Positions 20,714 to 33,590 are shown, counted from the first letter of the stretch. The stretch is 64,000 bases of DNA from Oryzias latipes (GCF_002234675.1 NC_019863.2:2470609-2534608), one strand, 5' to 3'. Made by a program: numbers and translations. The notes: generated from the sequence alone by a model not told the origin.

Positions 20714-21300
20714 CCTCTGAGTGACAGGAAAGGAAAAGCCCTTCTCAGAAACCAGCAGGTCACCCACCCGCGGCGCCACCACTGCTCCTCCTGCTGAGTG
20801 TGAAACCCACGCAGACAGTCAGTCCACGGCCGCGCCGTGACCTCCAGGTCACTCACTGACCCTGTCTGCGCGCGCGCGAACACACCGACAGGTGTGTAAG
20901 AATAAAGGCAGTAAAAGCAGAAACACCTACACAGACGAGCGCGGAGAGAGCAGCAGCCATACCTGAGCAGAAGCAGGAAGTGGGAGAGGTCTGTCTGTGG
21001 GACTGAGAGCCACCAGCTGCAAATAACGCCGTCTGTTTCCTGCGTGAAGCCGAACTTTCCGAAAAAACACGAAGCTCGCCGAGGAATTCCTCGACGAGAC
21101 GAACTGATAAACAACAACAGATGGAGAAAAGGCTTATCTCGGACAGCTGCAAACCGCCGGTGCTTTTCGCCCGATTCGGACCTTCCTCTCCTTCCGCCTT
21201 ACCGAAACTCAGGTACGTGCGTGACGTCACACTGGTGACACACCTTTCCTGAGCAGCCAGGCGAGAGTCGAGCAGCAAGTATGTAGACGGGACAAATTAC
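20714..21300 (-). promoter_or_regulatory. irf6: irf6 5' flank, putative promoter and 5'UTR exon
   Basis: A CpG-richer interval (GCGCGCGCGAA near 20870, GGCCGCGCCG near 20829) lies directly upstream of the first coding exon. A full palindromic CRE, TGACGTCA, is at 21222-21229. The start codon follows an acceptor, so the transcription start should lie here, but no unique 5'UTR exon could be fixed. Confidence 0.45.
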
Positions 21301-22080
21301 ACTAAAGCGCTTTAAATATAATTTTTTTTGTAGGTCTTTTATTTTTTTGTTTCAACCTTAACTTTAAAAGTGTGTTTTATTCATTTGCAATTAAATGACA
21401 AAAAATATTTTACAAAAAGATTGTTGTAAACTAAGTAGCACATGTTTTCAGCTTGGTATGAAATTAAAATTTTAAAGAAGCAGGATTTATTATCTGTGTA
21501 TGTACGTAAATGGTATTCGGTATTCTTAAAATAACATGGACAGGATGACCGACAACCGGCCCGTCCGGCAGGTGGAGTCAGGTTTGAGGTGGGAACAGGC
21601 AGGTGGAGGCTTTGCCATGATCCAGTCAAATCTAAAAACAGCAGCATCATAACAAACTCCACCCTGAAACCTTCCTGAGTATGACTCTGTCTGATCGTCT
21701 TCTCTTTCAGGTAAACACATGCTGGTAGCCATGGTTGTGACTTTGCCCTCTGGGCTGGAAACAGTCTCATTCAAATCTAAATGTGTTCTTTATTCATGTG
21801 ATGTGTTCATTTAATGACAGCTGACTGGAGCATTTCACATGCATGTTGGTGTTAAATCACCCATTGTTTTTCACATGACCACTGTTCCCATTTGGTCTGA
21901 ATTTTAATGAAACTTAAAAGTTTCCTCTACGACAGACTGGCGACCTGTCCAGGGTGTCCCCTGCCTTCGCCCACAAGATAGGCCCCGGCAGCCCCGTGAC
22001 CCCGAAAGGGATAACACTGCTTAGAAGATGAATGAATGACTAAAAGTTTAGTAAAAGTCAAAAGTAAATAAAAGTCAATA
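21301..22080. other. intergenic; SINE tail fragment at about 21935-22035
   Basis: Mostly AT-rich. The segment AGACTGGCGACCTGTCCAGG ... CCCCGTGACCCCGAAAGG is the 3' part of the teleost SINE found complete at 39085-39365. No exon was seen. Confidence 0.55.
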
Positions 22081-22600
22081 GTGGGTATTTACATCATTTG
22101 CTGCAATGACGGCTTGACAGCAACTCAAGTCTATCCAGACTGTTTCACCTCCTCCACCAAGGCAAACCCTGGGGACCATGTTGACCTCAGGGTAGTGCTC
22201 ACCTCGCCATCTCCACCCACACTGACAACCATCATTCCAGTACAAGGTGACCCAACACTCCTCATAACAGGACGGTATACCGTTGCTGCATTGTCCAGGT
22301 CACATGGTCTTGTACTGCATACGTGTGTCAGTGTAGTCTCCTGCAGCGGTCGTCTGTCATTCAAGTCAAAGCGGTGGAGTCGGTTGGCTTGTCTGGACTC
22401 CACCGTGCTTTGCTTGTACCCCCCACATCTGGTAAACGGACCTGCAGCTGTGTGGCGTTTGCTAAACTATGTCTGAGGTCAGAGGTCCTTAGGTCCTGGT
22501 CATGGTTGTGGTCTGTCAACTTTGAGACAAGTTCACCTGCAACGTCTGACTGCCTACTACCAACCTGAAGGCACTATGGTCAGGTGGTGCTGCTCGAAGA
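22081..22600. other. unassigned block with degenerate coding look
   Basis: This GC-richer block between AT-rich flanks stays open for 131 codons on + and 90 codons on -, yet neither translation matched a family I know. It is bounded on the right by a family A MITE fragment. An old DNA-transposon relic is the likeliest explanation. Host coding is not supported. Confidence 0.3.
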
Positions 22601-23025
22601 CACTAGACAGTGCTCTGAACCTTTTTTCTTCAATGATTTGTGATCTTCACTGGTGTCCATGGATTACATGAAATCTTTCCACCTTTATCCACCTTTGTCA
22701 TGGTAGGGAGAACACGTCAATGGAAGGGGGGGTCATCTGGATAGCACAAGGTAAATGGTAAATGGCGTATACTTGTATAGCGCCTTTCTTCCTACAAGGA
22801 CAAAGTGCTTTACAGTCACACACACATTCACTCACACATTCACACACTGGTGGCGGCTCCGCTGTCAAACACAGGCGCCCGCCTACCACCAGAGGAAAGG
22901 TGGGGTTCAGTGTCTTGCCCAAGGACACTTCGACTCATGGGCGTGCAAGGCGGGAATCGAACCTGCAACCTTACGATCATGGGACGACCGCACTACCGCT
23001 GCACCACAGCCGCCCACAAGGGTTA
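22601..23025 (+). mobile_element. MITE family A, 5'-truncated, interrupted by a SINE
   Basis: The body from CACTAGACAGTGCTCTGAAC to GGTCATCTGGATAGCACAAGG (22601-22751) resumes at 23015 with CACAAGGGTTA. The SINE at 22752-23014 splits the terminal inverted repeat. Confidence 0.85.
22752..23014 (-). mobile_element. tRNA-derived SINE inserted in a MITE terminal repeat
   Basis: Read on - it starts GGGCGGCTGTGGTGCAGCGG (A box), has the B box GGTTCGATTCCC, then GTCCTTGGGCAAGACACTGA, and ends GGCGCTATACAAGTATACGC. CACAAGG on both sides (22745-22751 and 23015-23021) is the target-site duplication. Confidence 0.85.
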
Positions 23026-25096
23026 TGACACCCACTGAGTTTTTCACAATATCTCTAACTTGTAAGTGATGTTGTTTCTATGGGTCTACAAATCATGTGG
23101 AGTGCCTCAGGGTTTGAGTCTCGTACCTTTCCCATGTAGGTTTAACCTTCTGGGTCAGATCATCCACACATATGTTTCACACTACAGGTATGCTGTATGT
23201 AGCTCTGTCACCAAACCTTGCTGCACCAATCAGCTGAGTTTCTGCAGCGGTCAAACTTTCTCCCCTATCTGAATTTATATTCAGATCCAAACTCAAAACA
23301 ACTCTCTTACCCGAAGCCTTTCTTCTTTAAAATGCTGCACTGTCCCCATTTTTAAAATATTTTGAATTTTGTGTGATTTTCTTTTAACACTGCCTAAGGC
23401 TTTTGTGGAACTGTGTTTGAACAGGCAGAAACCTGCCGTGCCTAGATTTCTTAATGATTCTGCTATTGATCTGTTCCTTCAGTCAACAATTTAAACAAAG
23501 CAAAAATAATCTGAAACTCAGGACAATACGTCACAGAGACTGCTAGAGCCACAGGTTTGAATAGCCGCATAACTTTCAGATTAATCATTGTTTTCCATCT
23601 AAACAGGATACAACACTTGTGGAATGCACACATTCACCATCTTTCATTCAGAACCAAAACAGTTTTGGAAAAAAAAGGTTCTTAAAGCTCCACATAAACT
23701 CAAGGTTTTCATTAAATAAGCACATTTGCTTCCTTTTCTCAGACCACCTTACCGAGCCAAAGGAAATCCAGAAGGGACATTGCTCTGTGCCACACATACC
23801 CATTCACAGCCTCACCACAGGCGCTTTCATGTTCACCAAAACTCATTTACACCTAAACTGCAACCGCAGACATGGAGAAGGTTCAATTGGCCTGTCATTT
23901 TTACAACTGTAAACATAACTGAGACTGTTTGTAATTTTCAAAAAAGTAAACCGTGATCTTGGCGTCTTTGAAAAAAAAATAAAATATTTAGAAAATCTAT
24001 TTTTCATACCAGCACTTGCGGTTGTAAGGTTTTTAGATAAGACACATTTTAATCATATAATACAAACTGTCATTTAAATGGTGTCTTAAAAATTGGTTAT
24101 GTAATAGAAGCTGATGATGGCCTGTTAAACAACTGTTAAGCTTTTCAAAAAAAAATCTATAGTTTAGGCTTTAAATAGATTAAAATCTAAAACCTGCTCT
24201 AACTAATGTTAAATGTAAGAAAACTTGAATGAGAACACTTCTGTGCTGTTATGTGCTGATCGTAAAGTCTTTCAGGGTCAAGCTTCTCCACCATTAATCA
24301 TCAAGAAACAATCCAGCATCATTTTACTTTGAATTCATCTGCATTTTCAGTTTGAAAACGTAGAGATTAGAGGAAAATCAAAAGTGCAGCCATGAAATGA
24401 CCAGCTCTTCCCTCTTTCTTTAAAGCATGACAGCCCTGTGATCAGGACTGTTTTAATCGTTAGCTTCGACGAGGGCTTTTTTGACTGGATAGGCGACATT
24501 TTTGTTTCTGCGTCTTGTATCTTTTAATTTGATGTTTTTATTGTATTTCATGACATCCTGTCAGAGATGGAAGTAAATCCTCTGACTAATCTGACATAAA
24601 TGTCAGTTACATGTTCTTTCCTGTTTTAGTGATACGTTAATCAACAAACAGAGCGACTGTCATGAAGCACGGCAGTCAGAAGCTTTTTCTTAACTAGCTT
24701 TTCTGTTGAGGTACCAGTTCAAGGATTCCACGTCGCCTAAAACTTTCCTTTTTTTAAGTATTCTGACGGAAACATGTAAGCTGAGGTGCTACAGTTCCTT
24801 TACTAATTTTGCCATTGGCAGAGGAACCTTTTATTTTACTGTAGCCACCTTTTTTCTTATTATCCAGTGGGGCAAAATTGTATTTCCCCGCACAGATTCT
24901 GCAAGTTGTTCCATTGGAAAAGATGAGGTCTTTAATGTTCATTAACACTTGAACTGTGAGAGACGGAATGTAAAAGAAGAATCCAGGAAATCACAGCGTT
25001 TGATTCTTAAAGAACGTATTTGTTTAACGGCGCGGAAATAATAATTTGCTTCACCTGAATACTTTGTAATGTAAACCTGGTTGTCAATGAGAGGAT
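23026..25096. other. intergenic, no feature recognised
   Basis: AT-rich DNA with only short spurious ORFs. I see no exon, RNA gene or clear repeat boundary. Confidence 0.55.
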
Positions 25097-25291
25097 ACTA
25101 TATCCTTTGTGGGGTCCAGATGACCCCACCCTTACATTGAGGTGTTCTCCCTACCATGACAAAGGTGGATAAAGGTGAGAAGATTTCATGTAATCCATGG
25201 ACACCAGTGAAGAGCACAAATCATTGAAGAAAAAAGGCACGTAAACGTTGGGAGTGGGGTCATCCGGACCCCACAAGATAGCACAAGGGAT
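25097..25291 (-). mobile_element. MITE family A, diverged inverted copy
   Basis: Family A body from ATGACCCCACCCTTACATTG through ACATTGAGGTGTTCTCCC and CATGGACACCAGTGAAGAG to CAAGATAGCACAAGGGATA. It has a short internal deletion near the GTTCAGAGC block. Confidence 0.8.
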
Positions 25292-28089
25292 ACGTTTGCA
25301 CCAGCTTTGAACACACATTTTGCTCCACTTTTCCCTGCTCAGGAGCAGTCTTGGGGGTGTTGCTGGGCTACAGAGACTTTCAGCTTGAGGTCCAGAGACT
25401 GGCTAGAGCACTCCAGATCATGAGGTGCTTACATGTAGCCACTCCGTTACTCGAGTGATGTGTTTGGAAGATCCATGTTTCATTCCCAAAACTCACTGAT
25501 GGAAGGGGGTTATCACTCAGGGTCTTGTGGACAGGTGTCTTTTCTATAGATAAACAATTCAAACAGGTGAGATTAAAACAGGCAATGAGTGGAGGATGGA
25601 AGAGCTTCTGAAAGAAGAAGTAACAGGTCTGTGAAAGACAGAATTCTTGGTTGTTTGTAGGTGAGAAATCCTTATTTTTTTCACTATTTTACAAAAAAAA
25701 GTATTTAAAAACCAAACCATGTGATTTCTTGGATTCTCTTTTACATTCTGTCTCTCACAGTTGACGTTTCAACATTACAGACCAAACTCAGTTATTAGGT
25801 GGAACAAATTGCAGATCCAGTGACTGACAAATGCATATTGCCCCACTATATGGGCTCTTCATGTTTGCACGTTCCACTGTATTCTTGTTTTTAACGTTTT
25901 TCCTGTTTCTCTTTGCCTACAGGTTTTAGCTGGTCCACTGATTTTGTGTTCATCGGAGTTGTCGTTTTGTCTGATTTTAAAGCTTTTTCTTCTTTTTCAG
26001 TTTCCTTCTGCTGTCACTTTCCGTTCAGAACACGCTCACAAAGAGTATAAAGAATACATCCCTTTGATTGCACGTTCCCCTTTGCTAAAAAAACAACAGG
26101 TTTTGTGGGTCAAACAGAACTCAAATGAAGACAGTGCACTGCTTGTTGCATGACACATTTATTTAGCATCAGCAGATGTCAGCAGAGTGCATCTTTTTTC
26201 TCTCCGGATCTGAGTTCAGGTTTCACTTTGAAACACTGATATGACTCTGAAATCTGAAAGACAAGTTTGTAAATATACTTCCCGTTAGCTCTGTCAGCCA
26301 CCATGCCTCATGTTCACCAATATTCAGAGAATCTCACATTCAATCCAGTTCTGTACTCCACTAAACCTCATCTTCACGACTGCTGAGAGATTGGGACAAA
26401 TTTGTAGATTAACTTTCCATCAAGTAAAATTCAGCATTGTCTTTGAACAACATGGTCCTGTGATGGACTGGCGACTTGTACCTCCATCTCCGCGCTGAAG
26501 AAGCTGGGACAACCTCCAACGAGCCCCGTGAACCTATGGAGAACAAAGCAGGAAGAGAAAATGGACAGAACCAGCAAACCGTTTAACTTTAAGCATGAAA
26601 TGAGTGATTGAATCCTCTAGTTCCAACGTGATTTCTAAAATGATATTTTTTCAGGACAGGACTCAAAGTTCAGGAAAAAAAGGTTGAGTCTGTTGTCTTT
26701 ATCTTCTTTCACACATTCATGCAGGGGTCTGTGTGTATTTTAAAAGACAAGGTTCACTTGTGCAACTCTTTAACAAATATTTATGTAAGTTGAAACTGTT
26801 TTTGATTCAGTAAAAAGCCAATCATCTGTCAGGATTTGTTCTTGTGTGAAGTAACCATTTTACCAGCAAACTGAAAAACATATTTAAAAGGAAAAATTCT
26901 GCTGCAGTATCGGAATGTTTGTGATTTCTCCTTTAATAATTACCAAGAACAAGCATTAGAGAGCATCCTGTAGCAACCAAGTCAAGTTATCTTATTTTTA
27001 CTTTTCTCATAATACATTTACATTTGGGAAAATCAAACTAATGTAAAGGACTTAGCCATGAGGTTAACTGGCTGTGTTTTGGTGGTGAGTGAGGGGCAAT
27101 GCTATTTATGGAAAAATGTGAGTCGAGGTCATTCATTTTCCTGCTTTTGTCCTCTGTCTGTCTGGCGTTTGATGCAGTTTGAAACCTGTTAAAAACCCAA
27201 ACGTGGAATGCGATTTGTTTGACAAACATATCAGGAACTGAAGTGCTGCTGAAATGAAGAAGCAGTTGTTTGGCCCTTTATTTATACCGTTGAGCTCCAC
27301 TGAGAGAAAACTGTTTTCAAGGACGCCTTGGTCGTCCTCACACGGTTCCACAACCACAAATGCACCTAAGCTGCTCCACTGGAGCAAATCGGTCTTGCTC
27401 AAGGGCACCACTGAGGAGCAAACACTGCTGGCCATCTGTCCCTACCGAGTTGAGTCTTGGCCATTGACTGTATTAGAGAACTGGAGCGAGTGAGTGTGAC
27501 ATCAACCATAAAAAATGAAGTCAATTCAGTCACCATTTTTTTGTGATAAGGACATTTTGGAACCAAAAAACTGAAGCAGTGATTGGTCTGAGTGGGTCTG
27601 AGTCATCGTTTCTATGGCAACCACTCTTGTCAATCAGGAATGAGCTTGTTGGAAGGCCGCACTGCCCTCCACAGAAAGTGGGTTGGGGGGGGGATTTGCC
27701 AATCAAACGCTTTGAATGTATAACATGGGGGACAGCAGGCATCAAATGTTTTATTGAGGCATCTGATTGGTCAGTTTATAACTTGAAGAACTTGCAATAT
27801 AGAAAAAAATATCATGAATAAAACAAGTATTTTTAAGAACATGTTAAAAAGGGTATCAGGGCAATAATGGTTTATCTGACAAATAGAATGACTGAGTAAC
27901 AGCTGTTAATTTCTCCATAGAAGTCTATGGGATTTTGGCTTCTTGGGGCCAGCGGGTACTTCCTGTTTGGAACGCCAGGGGGGAGGAGTCACTCAGTCCA
28001 GTTCTCATATACAGTCATTGGTGTTGGTAATCATAGAACAAAAACTCCCCAGCCAGAAATCCTGTAGTTCTTTGACAGTTGGTTCTTTT
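25292..28089. other. intergenic; possible MITE at about 27480-27990
   Basis: No gene was seen. The segment 27480-27990 (AAAAAATGAAGTCAATTCAG ... AGAAGTCTATGGGATTTTGG) has the composition of fish MITEs that end in a CTTCTTGGGGCCAGCGGG-type sequence, but I could not pair its ends. A SINE tail piece (TGATGGACTGGCGACTTGTACC) is near 26461. Confidence 0.4.
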
Positions 28090-28285
28090 TTATCATCGTC
28101 GTTGTTCACCTTTCGGCACAGTGGTCGCCACAGTGAACCAGCTTCTGCTGATTCGCACAGGTGGTTTGCCACAGGGAGATCCAGACTTAGGTCCCTTTGT
28201 GGCTACATGGTAGCACAAAGGGTCTTTTCTAAGGACCCACGCTGGATGACGCTCATTGCTCCCCCTGGGAATCGAACCCTGGTTA
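28090..28285 (-). mobile_element. tRNA-derived SINE, partial
   Basis: It shares GGGAGATCCAGACTTAGGTCCCTTT-type body and the B-box end (inverse of TGGGAATCGAACCCTGGTT) with the element at 13475-13727. Confidence 0.65.
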
Positions 28286-29289
28286 TTCACTCTTCAGTCA
28301 GATAGTATTGGAGTCTGTTGTGATTTTTATTTCCCCAAACAATTGGTTGAGAGCTGTCGGTTCTTCTATTTCATCATCTGTCATCTGTGCATGTCATCTG
28401 GTTGTTCTTCAACTGAACAAATTTCCACCTGAACAGGAGCTAAAACTCAAACAAACCCTTTCAAATGGGTGCAATTAAACCAAAACAAACACGTTTGCAG
28501 AGCTGTCGGACATAGGGTGTAGGAAAAACAGTCTGAGGTGAACATTAGCAACAGAGAGGCATTTACACACAACACACACAATGGCACAACAAAGGACAAA
28601 TGAATGTGACTGAACCCAGTCATCAGTGAATTCAGTCAAGTTTTACCAATAAACCAAAAATGAAGCCTTTTGGGATCTTTAAAGCTGTAGTGAAATCACT
28701 GCAAAAACAGTCAAAGACTAAAACCTGATGCTGGTTTCATTTCCATGCCAGCCCTGATGTACCAGATCCAACTGGAATGCACAAATATTACTGGTGTTTC
28801 AGGCTTTGCATCCTCATTTTCTCTCATGCTGGTTTCTGTACACAAACAACAAATACTTCTGGCAGGAAACATGTGGAGGGGTCTGAAATTACAACCAGGA
28901 CACTGAGCATTTCCTAACTGTGAGGGTGAATTTTTTACAGTGGGAAAACATCTCAAATTAAGACTTGAAAAGAAAAAAGTGACAAATAGACGTCTCCTAT
29001 GAGTGTGTGTGACGTGGAAGCAGGTAACTGTAGAGAGATGAGCCGAGAGAAGGTCGTCACACACTGTGACTGCGGGCATGTTCGGTCTGTTCGACAGGTA
29101 AAACACCTGAGACTTTTGTCAGCACATTCTTCACATTTCATTTCATGAAGCAGGATGAATTCCCACGAAAGACGCAGAAACTGGATTGACCTGTGTGGTT
29201 TGTCTTCTGTCAGAACGTCCAGCTGAACAGACAGATTTGACTGAGACAGGGGTTTAAAGACTTTCTGGATAGCTGAGCAACACTTCTAT

Positions 29290-30362
29290 TATGCAACTAG
29301 AAAAATGCTTTCTAAATTGGTTCTCCTCTTATCTGACTGGCAGATCTTTTTCTTTTGTAATTTCCAAGTCTAAGTCCTTGTCAGGACCTGGTGGTGGAAG
29401 ACCCAAAATGCAGGAGTCCAGGCTTGGTGACAGAAAATAAAACATTTTAATAAACAAACGGAAACATGACAAAACCATGGGGAGCACCAAAAAGGTGGCA
29501 AAGCAGAAAAGAGCAGATGACCTGACAAGGATGAACAGAAACCAAGACACTAAATAGGATGAGGGCAACTAACTGAACTAAAGACAGCTGTGGGTCATGA
29601 ACCTGAAACTGGTGTGACTGACAAAAAAGAAACCAAAAGCATGAACAAGAACCACAAAACCAAAGTAAACCAGATTATCCTTACAGTCCTCCTCTGCATC
29701 CCTCACTTCTGCTGTGCCACAAGGCTCAGTTTTGGGACCTTTATTGTTCATTTTATATCCGCTGCCTTTGCAGCATATTTTAAGTTCTTTTAATCTTTTA
29801 ATCCTATCATTTTTATGCTGATGATATTCCGCTTTATGTGTCTTTTACACCCCAGGATGTTTTTAAAGTATAGATTTTACGCAGATGTCCGGATTCAGTT
29901 GGATGAATAATAACTTTCTCCAACTAAATGAAGCCAAAACTGAGGTCCTAGTCTGTGCTCCTGGCAGTTGCCTCCCACAGACAGTCCAGTAGCTCTGTCC
30001 TCTTGCTTCCCTTATCAAGCCCTCTGTCAGGAACCTTGGGGCGACTCTTGACCTGGTTTTATCCCTTGACTCTAATGTCGGGTCACTTGTTTCGTTCTTG
30101 TTTTTATCATCTAAAAAACATTGCAAAACTGAGTCTAATTGTGTCACGCTCTGAGATGGAGATGGTAATCCACGCTTTTATATCTTCCCATCTTGATCAC
30201 TGCAACTCCATCTTCACGTGTTTAAGCAAATAATCTCTAGAACGGCTTCAGGTTGTCCAGAACGCTGCTGCAAGGCTTTTAACCAAATTATCCAGGTTTT
30301 CTCATGTCACCCCATTATTAATCCAGCTGCCCTGGCTCCCTACCCTTTCCGACTGCATTTTA
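29290..30362 (+). mobile_element. L2-like non-LTR retrotransposon fragment
   Basis: RT-region blocks in order: NWFSSYLTGRSFSF (about 29316), AVPQGSVLGPLLF (about 29716), YADD-type YHFYADDIPLY (about 29806), FLQLNEAKTEVLVCAPG (about 29920), VRNLGATLDL (about 30030) and a degraded HVTPLLIQLPWLP (about 30303). Frames change and stops occur. A foreign insert at about 29376-29663 separates the first two blocks. Confidence 0.78.
29376..29663. mobile_element. unclassified insert within the L2-like element
   Basis: It starts about CCTTGTCAGGACCTGGTGGTGG and ends near AACCACAAAACCAAAG. It is A-rich with no ORF of note. It interrupts the RT homology of the surrounding L2-like LINE, which resumes directly afterwards. 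The class was not recognised. Confidence 0.45.
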
Positions 30363-33300
30363 ATGTACAACCACTAGATTTCGGAATAAATAATATAAGA
30401 ACAATGCTGAATAATGTGCAGGCAGCTAAAAAGAAACCAGAACCTTCAATGCTTGTCAGCTTAGCCCAGGGGTCGGCAACCCATGGCTCCGGAGCCACAT
30501 GTGGCTCTTTCATCCTTTTGTTGTGGCTCCCTGTGACTTTGGAAAATAATGAGTATTTTATAATAATTAAATTTTATTTTAGTTTGTTCATCTGCTGGCT
30601 CCGTACGAAGCGCGTACCACGTCAAAACCAGCTTCCTAAATGAGCTCGTATTTATCGGGCGAGAACTGCAGAGCTGATAGCAGGAGGACAAACGCGGTCC
30701 GGAGTGATCTTCTGCCGGGAACTTGACGTGCCGCGGGGCAGAGAGCAACTTGCTGATGACAGAGAGCTTGCGCCAGATAGAGTCACAGTTTTCCAGCCCA
30801 AAAGTCATCTGAAAACTGCCAGACCCAGCCAAAAACCGCCCAACATAACTTTTGTTGATGTTTTTTTCCGCACTGGACTGATTTAGAAAAATAAAATATT
30901 TTTCTAAATAAAAGATAGTTCTGACTAATGATAAAATGTGTACAATATTGAATATTTCTTCAGCGGCCGCCTTCTTCCATTCATTTTCTTAACCCGCTCT
31001 ATCCCCCCTATAACCTGAGTCCGGCTCTTTCATCCTTGTGCTGCGCTGAAGCGCCCCGACTACCGTATTTTGCGCTCTCTGTGTAGGACACACTGAGGAG
31101 CGCGGGGGAAACCAACTCTCAGCTGCAGAGGATATGAACAGGTGAACAGGTAGAGAGGAAAAGCAGGCAAAGAGGCGGAGGAGGGCTTTTACCTTCCAAC
31201 TCTGTCAGAGAGATGAAAACACGGGCGTCAGATTGAGACGCAGCTTTCCCTGCCGGGGCTGAAGCAGAGACTTTCCCTGGGATGATTTTATGAACTCAAA
31301 CATGGAAACATGATTACCAAGTAGAACTCTTCAAAATAATAATCCTGAGCTCTCCACATTCTCAGTGTCTACCATGCATTGATAAACACATCGCTCCATG
31401 CAGCGATCAGACCAGAACTTCAGCTGGTGGCTCCTCCCAACTAGACCGCGGTATCATCCTTTTAAGAACACAGTGTGCATGTGCATTGATGTATGTTTCA
31501 GAGGATGTCCAATTGGCCAATCTACATGTCAATCAAGTCCCGTACTTCTCAGTGAGGATTTTGATTGGCTGGTGGATTTTTAAGAAGTACTTTTTTTTTT
31601 TATCTTTTCTGGCCCGCGATCTACACTCATGTCCTTGAAGATCGATGTAATGAGCACCCTTGATGTAATATATACATGCATAATATATATAATAATATCA
31701 AAACGGGTTGTGGCTCCGAGTGCTTTCTTTTCATTAGGGGCGGTCCCAAATGGCTCTTTGAGTAAAAAAGGTTGCCGACCCCTGGCTTAGATGCTGAAAA
31801 AGCATTTGATAGGGTTAATTGCTTGTATCTTGAACGTGTGCTGGAGACTATGGAATTTCACCCGTGCTTTATTGTTTCATTTAATTGGACCACCCAAGGG
31901 TTGAAATATTTAGGAGTAATGGTTACGCCACAAAATTCCAAAATGTATATAGAAAATTATGGTAAATTGATTTTAAACTTAAAATCTGACTTAATACGCT
32001 GGGAAATCTTACCTCTGTCCTTAGTAGGTCGAATAGAAATGGTCAGAACGTTCTCCCTCGCCTGTTATATCTTTTTCAAGCTCTTTCCATATGGATCCCA
32101 TCCTCCACTTTTAAAACATTAAATAAGATGATCTCGACATTTGTATGGCAAAACAAAAAGCCTAGAATTCGGAAAAAATTACTATGTAGTTCTAAGAAAG
32201 ACGGCGATTGCCACATTCTCAAGTTTTATTAATGGGCGGCTCAACTAAGAGAGCTGGTTGAATGGGTGAGTCAAGATGAGGACACAAATTGGATAAAACT
32301 GGAGAACTATGCTTCCCCCTCAGTTTCATTTGAAGTAGCACCATTCTTGGGACAGAAAAAATGGAGAGACCTCAAAATAAAAAATGATTTGGTATTGTGT
32401 ACACAGAGCGTATGGTCAACCGTGAGGAAAACATTGGCGCCCTCCTGACAACTTCAAGAGTACGAAAAATTTCCAAATTAGCTGATTTTTTCCAAACAAC
32501 ATAGATCCTGGTTTCTCAGATTGGGGCAAAAAAGGTTTATTAACAATACATCAACTATTTGACAGAGACATCTTAAAGTGTTTCAAACGATTACAGGATA
32601 AATATGGTATAGATTCCTAGGATTTCTATAGATATTTGCAAATAAGGGTCTACTTAAGGTTTTGTGGGGAATGGGAGGTTTTGAGACAACCACCAACTCA
32701 AATAGAACATTTCATGATCAGAAGCATTGTCGATAAATCAAAGAAGATAGTATCAAATATGTACAAATGTTTGCAGGCACACGTGTCAAATAATTGATTA
32801 GATCTGAAAGGAAAATGGGAGTTGGAGGCAAACATTGTCATTGAGGAAGAAAAGTGGGAATCAATCTGCGAGGGGGCTCATAAAATTACAAACAGTCCAA
32901 CATGGAATGAGTTTAATTGGAAGATTATGATGAGATATTTCAAGCTGCCTTTCACCATATCTAAATATGACAAAAGTAAATCTGATTTATGTTGGAGAAA
33001 ATGCATTAAAATTAGAGATCAAACACATATTTTTTGGGATCCCCCTATTCTGATACCATACTGGCAGGGAATTCAAAACAATATTAAAGTTATGGCATAA
33101 GTCAATTTGCCATTAAATCTACTTTACTATATCTATATAATAGGCATTTTTCCTGAAGAAGGTATAGAGAAGAAAAAAGCAAAACTTATACAAATTCTTC
33201 TACTAGTGGCAAAAAAGATGATTACCAGATCTTGGCTTAAAACCTCACCCCCGACTCTTGAACAGTGGCTGGAGGCTTTGAGGAAAGTTTATTTGATGGA

Positions 33301-33590
33301 AAAAATAACTGCTAAACTTCATTTGAGGTCAGAGATGTTCTATGACTTCTGGACTCCTGTGACTGAACACGTTGGTTGGCCGGATGGATACGTTTTTGCA
33401 AAGTGTGTATTTGCAATGGGCCAGTTTTGTTTACCTTTATGGGCGGCTTGTCGACTCATAATTGGCGAACACATTGTAACATTTCTTCTGTTAGCTAATT
33501 CTTGTTTCATTATTTATTTATTACCGTACTATTATTTTTTTATGGTAATGTTTTTCGTGTCCTGGAAAAAATGTTTCTAAAAGACTCCTG
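30363..33590 (+). mobile_element. 5'-truncated L1-like LINE, interrupted by a hAT element
   Basis: The RT segment NNIRTMLNNVQ...PSMLVSL (30380-30470) resumes after the hAT element with DAEKAFDRV (31789 on), the RT motif typical of L1. Then come LKYLGVMVTP (31893), RWEILPLSLVGRIEMVRT (about 32000), a connecting region, NSPTWNEFNWKIMMRYFKLP (about 32893) and the C-terminal HIFWDPPILIPYWQ knuckle-like region (about 33030). Many stops and frameshifts make it an inactive fossil. It abuts the L2-like fragment at about 30362. Confidence 0.8.
30477..31784. mobile_element. non-autonomous hAT-like transposon
   Basis: Terminal inverted repeats CAGGGGTCGGCAACC and GGTTGCCGACCCCTG. The 8-bp flanks GCTTAGCC and GCTTAGAT are a slightly diverged target-site duplication. 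No transposase was recognised inside. Internal segments recur at 55800-55945 and 63010-63240, so the family has several members here. Confidence 0.85.

Noticed and set aside
22752-23014. tRNA gene suggested by A- and B-box sequence
   Set aside because: The boxes belong to the head of a SINE. Similar heads at 5398, 5512, 13475 and 39085 are also followed by SINE bodies, so none is called a tRNA gene.
31772-33580. Possible host gene from several 60-157 codon + strand ORFs
   Set aside because: Their translations are consecutive pieces of an L1-like LINE ORF with stops and frameshifts between them.
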